A stretch of DNA of 64,000 bases from contig CM049320.1 in assembly GCA_026874595.1 (NCBI GenBank), positions 19,229,714-19,293,713 on the forward strand, in the 5' to 3' direction. The translations under genes and the position numbers were made by a program. Origin of the DNA: Sipunculus nudus (Eukaryota; Annelida; Sipuncula; Golfingiida; Sipunculidae). The stretch's first letter is position 1, and each line of letters starts with the position of its first letter. The notes below the pieces were generated by a model, which did not search any database, was not told the origin of the DNA, and saw only the letters and a list, made by a program, of their open reading frames with translations. This document shows, piece by piece, positions 1 to 11,929 of this stretch.

Positions 1-1380
1 TTTTTTACAGTTCTTCGAGGTACTAACGAATCGCCCTATGTCAGAATGGTCTACATTCTCTTCAATTAACAATATATTATTGTGACCGATACTGCCTCTT
101 AAATTCAAAGGGCTGTTTCTTGGGTAGCACTCAGCATAAAATTGCTAACAGACAGTCCAGGCAAGGGATAATCATGACACCTCCGCCTGACGATGTAGGT
201 AAAATATCCAAATTTATAAAAGTACACTGTGTAACGCCGTATATATGGCAGAACAATATATTGTATACCGTTTCTTGCCTCCCCTCAGGTCTTTAAACAG
301 GTGAACTAAATGTGTGCAATCGACTAGTGATCCGCTGCCCCACCCTTCTCCTTCCGGTCACCTGCAAGTGAGCAGGAATTGTGGGAGTCCATTATGTAGC
401 TTAAAAATGAGGTGATGTCCAGGCGTGGAGATCCCGCTCTCACACAGACAGCGGCTAGAGATTAAGAGGAATAATCAATGGGGTATATGACCTTAGAAAT
501 TAGGTGAAGGTCAATAATAAATATCACGTCCATACTTGTCACCTAACTTTAAGCCCGGTCTGTAACTACCATTAAGCGCAGCTATGGGTCAAATTTAATT
601 TTAAATCAACCGCAAATATGCAAATTTACAGTCGATGGACTTGCACTCGTGTGTATATGTGTGTGTGTGTGGGGGGGGGGGGGCGCTAAGAAAGTTGACC
701 AAATAAAATGTGTGTCCCTAATATGATAAAGAATGAAACTCTTTTAGTCTTAATGAGTCAATCCTCAGCTTGAAATGTAAGCAGGTTGTCGCATAACGAC
801 TGTAAGCTGCGCTCACGATGACATGTGGCTACTTTTTTTTTCTTTTTTTTTCACTAGATCAAATCTACAAATCTCAAATCTACATAGCGTTATCCATGCC
901 AACCATGGTCAAGAGGTACATTCTGTAGCCAGATATCATATATCATCCACTTTGTGTTGATAGTAGTTCCCCTGTGACTAGAATGCCTTGACCCAGTTTC
1001 ATGTCATAAATGGGCCGTAAACACACCACTCACTGAATCCATCCCAGATCTTCTTTCCATATCATTCTAAATTCTCGGACACAGCCATAAAATATCGCTG
1101 TAGGTCGGTCAGGGTCCTTTAATAATAATCGAGCTTGCAAAGCCCTAGCCTATGTCCTGTATAATCTGTACATACATTGTGATTGACTGGCAGAAGCATT
1201 TATACTTCTATATATACAGTAGTATATGTTTATTTTTTTTATTTCTGTCATTTATACTACATGGAAGAAACATTATATATACTAGCTGATACTAGATCTT
1301 ACCGGGCCTTTTTTTTTTTGGGGGGGGGGGGGGATGTATAAAATAAGGCGCGGTATATTTTCGCATACGGTGGCCGGGAT

Positions 1381-1408
1381 CCCCCCCCCCCCCCCCCCCC
1401 CCCCCCCC
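1381..1408. repeat. (C)28 homopolymer
   Basis: 28 consecutive C, with other G/C runs at 671-683, 1320-1333 and 1464-1478. The reading frames through them (poly-Gly or poly-Pro) are not genes. Confidence 0.95.
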
Positions 1409-2004
1409 ATTTCAACCACCCCAAAGGGTTTCCAGGATTCCAGTCCAATTTGATGCCTTGGAACCCCCCCCCCCCCCTTCAAGATTTTTTTTGACCATTT
1501 ATTAGACTTTTACATTAATTCTCCTGGTTTCGCGCCTCCTTTTCCTAATGCTTGACACATTTTTCATAGTCAGGCCAAACATGCTTAAATCCGTCACTGA
1601 CAGCAGGGGTTATTTATATGCACAACAGACCTTAATCCTGCGATTGTGTCATACACCCGCTTGTGTTGGGATGATCATGAACCCAGCACGGCGAATTTCC
1701 GGCCTCTGCCGAAGATAGTTCGGCTGTTTTCGGAAGTAGCTTCCTCGCAATTTCAAAACTACGCAAAAAATCACTCAAAATGATGTGTAGGCCTACATAA
1801 AAAAAATTATTAATTCTCATATCGCAACGACAGCCAAGGTCACTGTGAAAAAAAAGTAACCTTTAAAATAAGGTTTAAAACAGTGTCATACAGAACGCGG
1901 TTTCAGAGAACACTGAGGACAAAAGTGTACTAAATTATCTTTATAAGTATTAGATTGGTTTATGTAATGGAGACTTTTAAGGCCCCCCCCCCCCAACATA
2001 CACA

Positions 2005-2007
<3 letters not shown>

Positions 2008-2050
<43 letters not shown>

Positions 2051-2062
2051 ATATATATATTA
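2008..2062. repeat. (TA)n microsatellite
   Basis: Dinucleotide run with one interruption; poly-C directly upstream. Confidence 0.95.
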
Positions 2063-3022
2063 GTCGTAGGAATAAGTTTCAAAATCATTATAGGTATACA
2101 CATATTATATGACACACTGTGGTTGCCTATTTATTCGCGAGGGATTTAATTTCGCGATATTCGCGAATGTGAAATAATCGCGAACATGAAAACCTCGGGA
2201 ATAAATGCCTCATCAACTAAGATGAATATGAGGAGCGATGCATCTGCAAAAACAGGTTATATATCTGCGCTCTGGAAACAAGATAATTATCAATAAACCC
2301 GGTACATGGTATGGAAACTGTCCCATGCATATACAAGCACAAATTATTGTAAAACACGTGGTAATCACATGAGATATATCAACTATGACACAGATCAAAA
2401 GTGATTGACTGAACCAGAAGTATTGTATGATGTATTCTAAATTTACCAAAACCAATACAAATACTGCTGGACTAAGATTGTATAGGTTCTGGTGCAATCG
2501 CGAACATGAAACATGAAAAATTCAAAATAAAGATATCGTGAAATTTCACCTTCGCGGATATAAAGCCATGCAACCTCAGTTTATATGCTGAAGGTATAAA
2601 AACGGATCATCTTTGGAAGACTAATCCTAAGTCGTGACACCATGGCTCTTTGAAAGGGTTTTGGTCATTGTAAACGGGGAGCAAGCAAGTCTGTTGCTGT
2701 GATGATATATTTTTTTAAGCCTGCGCTTTCAGTGCATGCAGGGCCTACGATAAGCACAAATACTATTGAAGCCGTTTCTACCGTTACTTTTAACTTACCT
2801 ATTTATCCCGCTCCTTCCCTTAGTGTAGCATTGCACTGGAGTGTTGGTTTTATTTATAACTGACCTTTTTATTACCAGGCTACAGAGAATCCAGAACTGA
2901 ATGAGGGATTTTGGGGAGGGGGCTTATAGGTACGCACAGTATCAGCGCTGGAGAATTGATGTACGGCCTACGTTGTTGGTTCTTTTTCATATCGATGGTT
3001 TAAGTATCGCATTTGAGAACAG

Positions 3023-3024
<2 letters not shown>

Positions 3025-3070
<46 letters not shown>
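3025..3070. repeat. (TA)n microsatellite
   Basis: Uninterrupted TA run of about 46 bases. Confidence 0.95.
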
Positions 3071-3071
<1 letters not shown>

Positions 3072-3522
3072 TATTTGTAAGGAATGAAACGATTACATAA
3101 GCTTCGTATCTACTTATTAGTTTCGTACCGTTGTACGGCACTCTTCAGAACGGTAGCCCATGACTGGAGGGGTTGTACATTGATCACCTGGTTGTTCACT
3201 GAAGCGTGTTGTGCTTATTACCTGTTCAACGTGCCTGATCTGGATTACTCTTTATGTTGAGTTATTTTTTTAAAAAGGAATTTGTTAGCATGTCTACAAT
3301 TTGTTACATGTTCATTGCGTTAGTTATGCGTGGCCAGATTTTGTTTACATATACATAGGCTATATATTAATATATATATATATATATATAATTTTCTCAC
3401 AGCTTCGTATTTACCCTTTTTTAATTATTCCGTGCACCATGTTTACAATGCATAAACAATTCATGGCCGATATAAAATTCACAATTTTCCATGAGCAACT
3501 AACCGAAGTCTGAATATGCCGG

Positions 3523-3524
<2 letters not shown>

Positions 3525-3553
<29 letters not shown>
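3525..3553. repeat. (G)29 homopolymer
   Basis: About 29 consecutive G, after GGCC. One of at least ten G/C runs over 12 bases in the window. Confidence 0.95.
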
Positions 3554-3939
3554 AGCAACGCCTATTGTATCCCACATTGTTTTATATCCGACCCTGGTTT
3601 CGGCACTGCGTGAATGAAGCTCTCGCTGTGTAGTACACAAATGGGGAATATCGTTGACATTCAAATCTATAGGGGAAGATATGTGCCAGCCAAGGCACAC
3701 TTACTGCTCTTTGTAAACATAGGCTTTTTGGCCTGAGTAGGCTAGGTTAATATTTGGCCTCGGTATCAATTAAGGCATGCATTTAAGTAAATCGAATTTA
3801 TTTAAAGTAAACTTTTACCAAGATTTTATGACATTGAAGAAATCATAGAGATTTTACCTTAAACCTTCCATCTGTTCCCTTGAAATCAGAATACTGCATG
3901 CAGATTGTAACCCTGTGGCGTCCCGCAAGTGGTTGCTAT

Positions 3940-4020
3940 TGACAATTGGGGCCGGTGGCTCGCGAGGTGTCAATATATAGGACGTTACGCACAGCGTAGT
4001 CACTCTGGTGCATCTAAAGG
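3940..4020 (+). promoter_or_regulatory. Possible promoter and 5' exon end
   Basis: A GC-richer patch with TCAATATATAGG at about 3970, followed 45-50 bp later by CATCTAAAG/GTGAGT, a good splice donor. It would fit a TATA promoter and a short non-coding first exon on the plus strand. No downstream coding exon was found, so this is speculative. Confidence 0.2.
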
Positions 4021-4388
4021 TGAGTCAGCCCGGTCGCACTATTGGTGGAGATTGTGCCAATAAATATAGACTCAAGCTAAAAAATATGGTCTCAATCATA
4101 AAGTGTTCCAATGAACATGTACGTTTTCGATACTTGCGATTACACAATCGTTGATTGCAATGACATGGCCATTTCCACGTGGTACTATCCACGTGCATTT
4201 CCACTGAAGTAGGCCTATGTTTACTGCTCATAAATCCTGTATTCTCAGGGCCCGGTCTGCATTGTTGTGGTGATATAAGCAAATATACTGGCATCGATAC
4301 AGCGTATGGTATGCCTATAACTGCTTGGAATAATCATCCTGGAGGTGGGGGGTGAGGGTGCAGTAAATGCTTTAATGCTTTTCCTGAG

Positions 4389-4391
<3 letters not shown>

Positions 4392-4442
<51 letters not shown>
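4392..4442. repeat. (TA)n microsatellite
   Basis: TA run followed by a G run at about 4452. Confidence 0.95.
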
Positions 4443-4445
<3 letters not shown>

Positions 4446-6019
4446 CGAGGAGGGGGGGGGGGGTGTCTCTGAGGCTACGATACTGATTACATATTGCTGG
4501 ACCCAGTGTTTTTAATATAGGCCTACGAATATTAATCTTCATTCAACATGAAGTCTTAGCGTGACCACTTGTTTCAGTATGTCATTTTTAATATTTTAAT
4601 TTTCCTTTGATGGGTAGGACTTGGTTGAAGCAGGACGATACGAAATGTTTGTTAAGTCATATAATAGGCGTTCTTGAGCGTATATCGGCATATCAAAATG
4701 AGGACATGGTATGGTAAAATGACGTTGGTGTGGGGGGGGGGGGGGTCATCCAGTGCGAATTATATCCCCCCCCCCCCACCCCGTCTAGTTATGTCAAGTG
4801 CCTGCGAGTGATCAGTACTTCGTGTTATGCAATCAACGCAAGTATCACATAATTATCATCATTGACAATGTATATGTACATACTTCAGAACCAGGACAGC
4901 CTTTATAGCTTGAGTTTATTTTTATTTGTACAATGCATGTAGTGTGACCGGATGAGATGTGGCATGGTTCTGGGACAACGGCAACATGCTGAACCACTCC
5001 ACAGTGCCCAGAGCGGCGTCCTATTTATTCACCTTGCCTCACCCTTGTTGTTAATAGCAACCACTTGGGGCCGCTTCCCAGTGCCCATTTGATACCGTAT
5101 GCTGGAATCAACCGACCAAGCAATCGGTTAAAGGAAACGTGGCTGTATTTATTTTCCTATAAAACATTCGCAAAAGCTCCGGGCTTCTTTTATACAATTT
5201 TAAAACTAATTCTTATTTGAAACCTGTGTGTTTTTTTACTGAGATTTCAATCAAGGCCAAATAATTCAGGGATTCTGTGTCTTATTTTCTCACGCCACTG
5301 GTTCGAATGCAGTGAAGCCAATCCCAAACAAGCAATTGGACAACTTATTTGACTGGTCACAGTTTTTTTAAATATTTTGTTTGGAATTATACTAAACGTA
5401 CACAAAAATTAACATGTTTTAAGACCATCCGGTCACGTAAAGAAATAGGACCACGTGAGCTCAAAGTAAAATCTGTGTCATCTTTTGATGACACAAAAAA
5501 ATTAATAAAACTTATATGTAAATAAATTTACTAAAACACGTTATGTTAAGTATGTTAACAAAGGGAGGGGGCATTATAGGTTCCTACTGATTTGTTTATT
5601 TGCCCACATTTCTCTATGTTCATTTTTGTCAATGACAGATGGAAAATTGCAAATATTATCAGTATTGGTATTATTAACCTGCTTTGTCTATCTTTTATGC
5701 AATATTAACACTGCGCACGGATTAATTGAAAAAAGGGTAAACATGAAGTAAGACAGGTCAAAAGGCTTCGCTTCGCGGCGAGGCTGCTTTATAAATTTAT
5801 ATATCCAAACGGTGATCTGATGGGAAACCACAATAATACAAATATAAATGAATTACAGTAAATTAATCTAAACATCATGCAATTGTTACCCCCCCTCCCC
5901 CCCACCCCCCATCTTCCAGGAATCCTTCAAACCAACGCCCCATTCCCCCCCCCCTGTACTCAAGGATAGTTTTTTTTTATACATAAGGTCCAGTATCTCA
6001 ATATTTACTGGCATTATTC

Positions 6020-6430
6020 TTGCTTTGCTCATTGGCCATGGACAGTTTTATCAACTGCAAAAACAGGTGGCGCCATCAGAATTTTTTAACGCGGTTCTCT
6101 CTATCTCCATTTCGGGACCGTCAAATAACGTCAGTTGGGTCAGTTTCTCAGCTGTGGTTTCATCTAGTGTCTTGAAACATTGCACATATATTTATCATGA
6201 ATATTTTTATCAGTTTCTGAAGATACGTTGTGCCAATTTGTCTACTAGTATTTTTGGCATTTTCTCTTCAGTTTTGAAACTCCCAAATTAGAAAAAAAAG
6301 CAAACTCTTTTTTTATTTCAGCTGTGGTTCATTTAGTGTCCTTCAGCTTGGTGCTTTCATTGATCAAAACTAGTTTTTTTATGTCCCTGAAGACTGGAGG
6401 CGCCACCAGTATGATTTCTAATTAGACGCA
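6020..6430. repeat. Repeated CAGCTGTGGTT...GGCGCCA modules
   Basis: CAGCTGTGGTTTCATCTAGT near 6150 and CAGCTGTGGTTCATTTAGTG near 6320, with GGTGGCGCCATCAG at 6067 and GGAGGCGCCACCAG near 6397. Related to the GGTGGCGCCACC modules at 52.8-53.1 kb. The 88-codon ORF here is chance. Confidence 0.5.
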
Positions 6431-6599
6431 TTTTTCTCTATATGTTTTAGACTCTTAAATTATGTCTTCAACCTTTCTCTCGTCTGTCATTGTCGTTTAC
6501 AGACTTTATTTCTGTTTGATTTCTTGCGAACGCGAAAACCTACAAAGTGCTGCATATTTTTTCCCCTGAAATCTAAACAAATATTTTCTACCAAAATCT

Positions 6600-7300
6600 C
6601 ATTGGAGTTGAGTGTTAATGTCAATTCTGTGGAATTCTAGGATTATTGTGACCCCCATAATGTCGGATGCATTGGAATTTTTTTTTTCCGTTTTTGATAC
6701 AGCAGTTGTTTCCACTCGTTGATTTCGAAAACCATTGACCAGTGATCCTCAAGTTAAAACCTGCGGTACTTTAGGATATAATGACCAGTTTAACGTTTGG
6801 AGTACCGCATACATTTTCTTCGGCATTGACACATCAGTTGTTTCTGCTAAATTCTCGGAGAAGTTTAAAAAAATTGTGACATTCAAAGTCAAATAAGTGG
6901 AAATCTAGAAATTTGTGACACCTATAACTTTCAAAGTACTGACGATTTCTTTCGAATTTTGATACAAAATTTTTTTCCATAATCTTCTTTGTCAACGTCA
7001 GACACTACAGACCTTGATCCCGATCGACAAAGTTAAGATAGCCAAAATGTAAAGTTGCTGTGAAACCGATAACTTTTGAAGCATTGCATATTTTCACCTC
7101 AGTTTTCATAGACCAAGATAATTGAAAACTTGTGTCTATGGCATTTATCTTGAAGGTCGAATCAGCCGAATTATACTTTATTAACATTTTTGTGCAGCAA
7201 TAACTTTTGAAGTATTACGCATGTGTCCTTCAAATTCGACACACAAGTCGTTTCAACTAGTCTTTTTCAACCATATTATCCCTGTTTTCTACAACCTTTA
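6600..7300. repeat. Degenerate ~135 bp tandem repeat
   Basis: Five diverged units, each containing ATAACTTTTGAAGTATT.CG.A (or similar), TTTTCTTCAAATTT and GACACA.CAGTTGTTTC.ACT. They begin near 6650, 6780, 6915, 7065 and 7198. Short ORFs through it are not genes. Confidence 0.65.
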
Positions 7301-7599
7301 TCGCCTTGATTTAGTATTCTCATTTGTGTGGCCCATCAGGAACCATTTCAACTATGATATCAGAGGGTCCAGTTCTTTAGGCCACTTCTTCAAATTTCTT
7401 ATTCTTCTGTTTTATCATTTGTATTGACCATTCATGATCGGATTCAGTCTTCACAATATGTGTATCGATCCCATCACGTTTGGAAGAACCCTGTCAACTT
7501 TGGTTTCAGAAGGTAAAACGTGAAAACCACATCTGAAGTCATTCTCAGTTTGGTTTTGAGATGATACAATTCCTGTTGTGAATAAAAGGCTATCCTTTC

Positions 7600-8600
7600 A
7601 AGCTAGTTAACTGAGCGCCATGACCAATGAGTCACTTGTTTATAACCACGATGAATTTACCCTCTCCATATGCGTTGATTACACGACTCAGTAGGTCTTT
7701 CATACTATACTGATATAACCCGAGTCGTGACCTAAGTCATACCGAAAACTTGACTACAATTTCCATGAATCCCATTGCCTATAAACAGATTATATTCTAT
7801 TCTATAATACTATACCTAAATATTTTTATATTTTTACTGATATAACTATTTTAACTTTTTAGTGTCATTGATAATTTAGTAAATATGTGGTTCTATTTTT
7901 AAGAATGATGTTTTAGTTGCAAAGCGCATTTGAAACATACGTGTGAAAATGGCGCTATACGAAATAAATATAGCTATAGCTATATTCTTAAAATTTATCG
8001 AACAAATAAGGAGTTAACACAAAGAATACAAGTTAATCTACATGCCAACCTTAAATCCCGCCTCAGTGATAAACGTTAACATTTTCAGTCCCTACGACTT
8101 GGCTATCAGCAACTTAATCCGTGGTTGCTTGTGAACAGAAAGGCAATATACATTTCGCCAGATCTCTGTGTCAACTGGTAGAAAATACCGTAACGTCAAG
8201 TTAAGTCTAAAGCCGCCCTCCGATTAATCGTTTGCTGAGGCCGACCTTTTGTCGGCCTGAAGCATCGGTACAATCGGTAGACGTAAGTATGATGCCTGTC
8301 TTGTAAAAAAAGGGGGAAAAACTGACTGCTAATCAAAGCACAATATTCTGTATAAAGCATTTGGATTTGTACATGACAATATAGAACATTTTGAAACGCC
8401 CTGAGGCATGCACGGATGTAATACCTAGACTACCCGGTTGATTGGCGACATCATGTGCAAGCATTGCAATGTCATTTTAATATATCGTACCTTCTAGTAA
8501 ATCTTTTGTTCTAATGTCTCTTTTTTACTTCATATTTTCCTGTAATAACGCCGTTGTTTTATTAAACTGAATGCCTTTCTACGGAAGAGTGTATTGTAGA
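7600..8600. other. Non-coding stretch, nothing seen
   Basis: No recognisable exon, repeat or RNA gene. Confidence 0.5.
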
Positions 8601-8610
8601 CAACAGGTTG

Positions 8611-8611
<1 letters not shown>

Positions 8612-8666
<55 letters not shown>
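8612..8666. repeat. (TA)n microsatellite
   Basis: TA run immediately upstream of the hAT relic. Confidence 0.95.
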
Positions 8667-8669
<3 letters not shown>

Positions 8670-8761
8670 TAGCCATGCTGGTTCATTGTTTTACAGATGG
8701 AAAGGGTATACACAGAAAAGTGGTTCACTTGCAGTATATATACATACATATATATGCTGTG

Positions 8762-9996
8762 ATGGAGCAGCTAGAGTTCCGAAAGCTCCTCAATCTTATG
8801 TGGCCAGGATTCACTCTAGCTAGCCGACTTGACCTTAGGGGACATAGGGCTCACCTACTTGATTCTATCTTCCAAGAAATCAATGACTAAACAGATACAC
8901 AGTTGAAGGGCTAGGAAGTCGCCCTAATTCAGCACTGATGGAGTTATGTGCATAACGCCCCTGTCATTGTTGTTAACACACGGGAGAGAAAACATTTCTT
9001 TTGTACTTCGGATACAGTCCCAAATAAGAAGACTGCTTCGTACTGTGCTTTACTGGCCTAAGATACAACAGAACTTGGCCAGTCAAAGTTCGGGTTCAAG
9101 GTAGTTGCTGTTCCAACAGACAATGAAAAAAGAGACGGAAGCCTTGCGAAATGAACTTAAAGAGGACGACTCATCTCCCACAATGTACGGATACCCCTCA
9201 CACTAGTTGAACCTTTTAAGCCAGGATATAACCCTCCCTCAAGACATTAACCAGATTGTGGAAATAAAAAAGGTTTTTTTTTTGCAATCATCACATCCCC
9301 AATGCCCTGCTTTCGGATCACAAAGGATCTGTGAAGCCTATGCTACCAGATGGAACAATCAACTAAACTGCATCAACTTATACCCGACTAACAAATCTTA
9401 CCTAGTGTTGATATTTGCACCAAAATATGAAGCAACTGATACTCACATACGCAGCCTAGTAAACAATGTGAGCATGTGCAACTAAGCATAACAATCTGCG
9501 CAGCTAACTCCAGCCCATATCAAAAGCACTGGACTTCATGCAGTCTGATCGTGATAGTATTGCAGATGCTTGTGAAACCTGACTTCTGGATAATCATGAT
9601 TTGCAACACCACATAACCAAGATCAATTCAAGATTTATCCAAGCCATGACACCCTGTCACTTCCTTGCTAATCTTCGGCACCTCAAGTATCAGGGCCAGA
9701 GGCAATCTCCAGAGTAACAATAGACAGTAACGAATGTGCTCGAGCTGTACCAGCCAGACCCTCTGTGTCACTCTTCACAGACACATTGTGTTTCACCCAT
9801 AACAGACGCATCTTGGTGGCGCTGCCTCAGGAACATGAAGTCTGTTGTTCCCCAGGAGCTTAGTGAGTTTGCAATCAGTCTTCCTCAACTGCCTTCCGGC
9901 ACAGCATCAATTGAACGATGTGTTTCAAACTTTGGGCAAGCGCAGTCCAAACTGCGAAACCGACTAATGGACTTGAGACAGGAACTGACTTTTTAA
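8762..9996 (+). pseudogene. Decayed hAT-family transposase
   Basis: Reads as hAT transposase with stops and frame changes. From 8762: LRGHRAHLLDSIFQEIND; about 8930-9130: segments equivalent to the catalytic region (WSYVHNAPVIVVN and KFGFKVVAVPTDNEK, where PTDN matches the hAT TDN motif); 9840-9996: the C-terminal dimerisation segment LPSGTASIERCVSNFGQAQS followed by KLRNRL. At least four in-frame stops lie between 8888 and 9050. A (TA)n tract ends about 95 bp upstream. No terminal inverted repeats or 8 bp target duplication were found by eye. Confidence 0.78.
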
Positions 9997-10225
9997 GGTC
10001 ATGTTTAAGACTTACATTTGTATAAATGTGATGTTTTCCTATCACTGTGTATATACACACTGGTATTTACCATTCTGGGAAAAAACTTGCCAATCCTTGA
10101 CAACATATCTTTTAGGTGTGTTTGACTGGAGCTTGCACTTGCCTTTAAATATGATCATCGGATGTAACATAAGCACACAATCATCAGTGAATTTATTGAA
10201 TTCATGTTACGTGAACCATGGAAAT

Positions 10226-10306
<81 letters not shown>

Positions 10307-10311
10307 TATAT
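10226..10311. repeat. (TA)n microsatellite
   Basis: TA run with two interruptions. Confidence 0.95.
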
Positions 10312-10919
10312 ACGTCAGTCAACTTTCTGACCCTGCCCAGCCTCGTTCAGCATAGACAAAAGCATTTGCATAAAAGAGATAACACAGTTCATTTAAGCTT
10401 CAAAACATATATTTAAAATATATATCCAATATATAAAAATTTGGTCAACTTATAGTTTTTTCACCTTTCTTCAACAGTATGTTCCCCCTCCTCTTCAGCC
10501 TGAACAATCACAGGACGTCACAGGTTAGAACGGACCGATCCAGTTCTTTATTTAAATAAATAATTTTTTACTTGTTTAATTGTTTGATCTTAACTGGGTT
10601 GTTAGTGAATAAGAGAAGATTCCACACACATGAGATAATCCTTTAATCTACAGGACATTTTCCCGCAGGATCGAATTGACCACTTCATGAAGTTATGGTT
10701 AAAAAGTACTGTCGAAGACAGTATAAATATAAATAGATAATAGTATCCCTAACCTGATATTTCTTTAAATGATACTAGAATAAAACAGCAAAGTGGTAGG
10801 CCTATAGTATATTTTTGACATTTATAAAGGTTAAGGCAAATTTAATCCAATAGGAATAAATCTCAGGCTCACCGTGCACGTTTACAATATGGCTCGGTGA
10901 TTATTTCTCCTCACAGGTA

Positions 10920-11480
10920 GGTAACACTGGGTTGTCCCCCGACCGCCTCGGTAATACAGTTCTGGACTTGTGGTAGTAGTTTCGGTGTACCAGCTAGTTA
11001 TTTGGAGACTTCCGCATCACGTCTTCATGGCTGTACTTCAGACGGCTCTTCTTCTAAACCATGTTTCCTGGCCCGACAAATTACACAATATACATGAGTA
11101 CGTGAGCAGCCGAAATCAGCAACAATAACTGTCCATTCAGCAAAAATTTTCATGAGTTGGCCTTCAATAATACGACTCCACGGCTCGGAGGCCTCTATAT
11201 CCAAATGTCCTTTTATGTAGCTTGCAGCTTCCTGCTTGGTTGTCCTTCGACTGCCAGGTTAGTACAGTTCTTGACTCGTGGTATTAGTTTCGGTATACCA
11301 GCCAGTCTACCGCATCACGTCTCCATGGCTCGTCTTCTACACCATGTCCCTAGGCCCGACAATTTACAATTAATATATACATGGATACGTGTGCGGATGA
11401 TATCAGCAACAAATATGTTCAAACAGCAAAAATGTTGATGGGTTGGCCTTCAATGACATGACTCCAGGGCTTTCGGGGGG
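10920..11480. repeat. ~310 bp direct duplication
   Basis: Two diverged copies. Both contain AGTTTCGGT(G/A)TACCAGC, CGCATCACGTCT(T/C)CATGGCT, GGCCCGACAA, and GAGTTGGCCTTCAATAATACGACTCC or a close variant. The second copy ends at a poly-G run (11476-11492). It lies on the 3' side of the minus-strand Gypsy relic, so it may be LTR or 3' untranslated remains of it. Confidence 0.65.
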
Positions 11481-11929
11481 GGGGGGGGGGTATCAAAATG
11501 TCCTGTTATGAAATCATTCTGCCAACTGAATTTTCTGTTCAGATCCTTTCAGTTCAGAATTCGCTACTGGGCACTTATTGGCCAAACTTTACTGTAGCTT
11601 CTTTTAAAATATCGGCATCGTTACCGACCATATGGCGCTTCACGACCCCAAAACACTGCATGGTTCACTTGTTCCATGAAATGTATGCGCGTTGGGTTCA
11701 GACTGGACCTTCGCAAAACACCCTAGCAAGAACAATATATCTAAATCCCCGTTAACAGAGTGCAAATCGTTCACAGATCCCTAGGGTATGAACACAAAAT
11801 GATTGAATTTGACATCTAAAACTTAATAACAAAATAAGAAATCCTGGTGAATCTGTGACATTGCTCCAACATTAAACAAAACAAACGTATTTTTATACCC
11901 AAACAATATTTTAAGACTTTAAGAACGAC

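Larger units (their letters stand above)
1..6000. other. Non-coding stretch, no gene recognised
   Basis: Apart from microsatellites, G/C homopolymers and the speculative promoter at 3.95 kb, no exon, RNA gene or transposon protein was recognised on either strand. Confidence 0.5.

Noticed and set aside
7005-7427. Short ORFs at 7005 (-) and 7221 (+)
   Set aside because: They fall in the degenerate ~135 bp repeat; no domains or splice sites.
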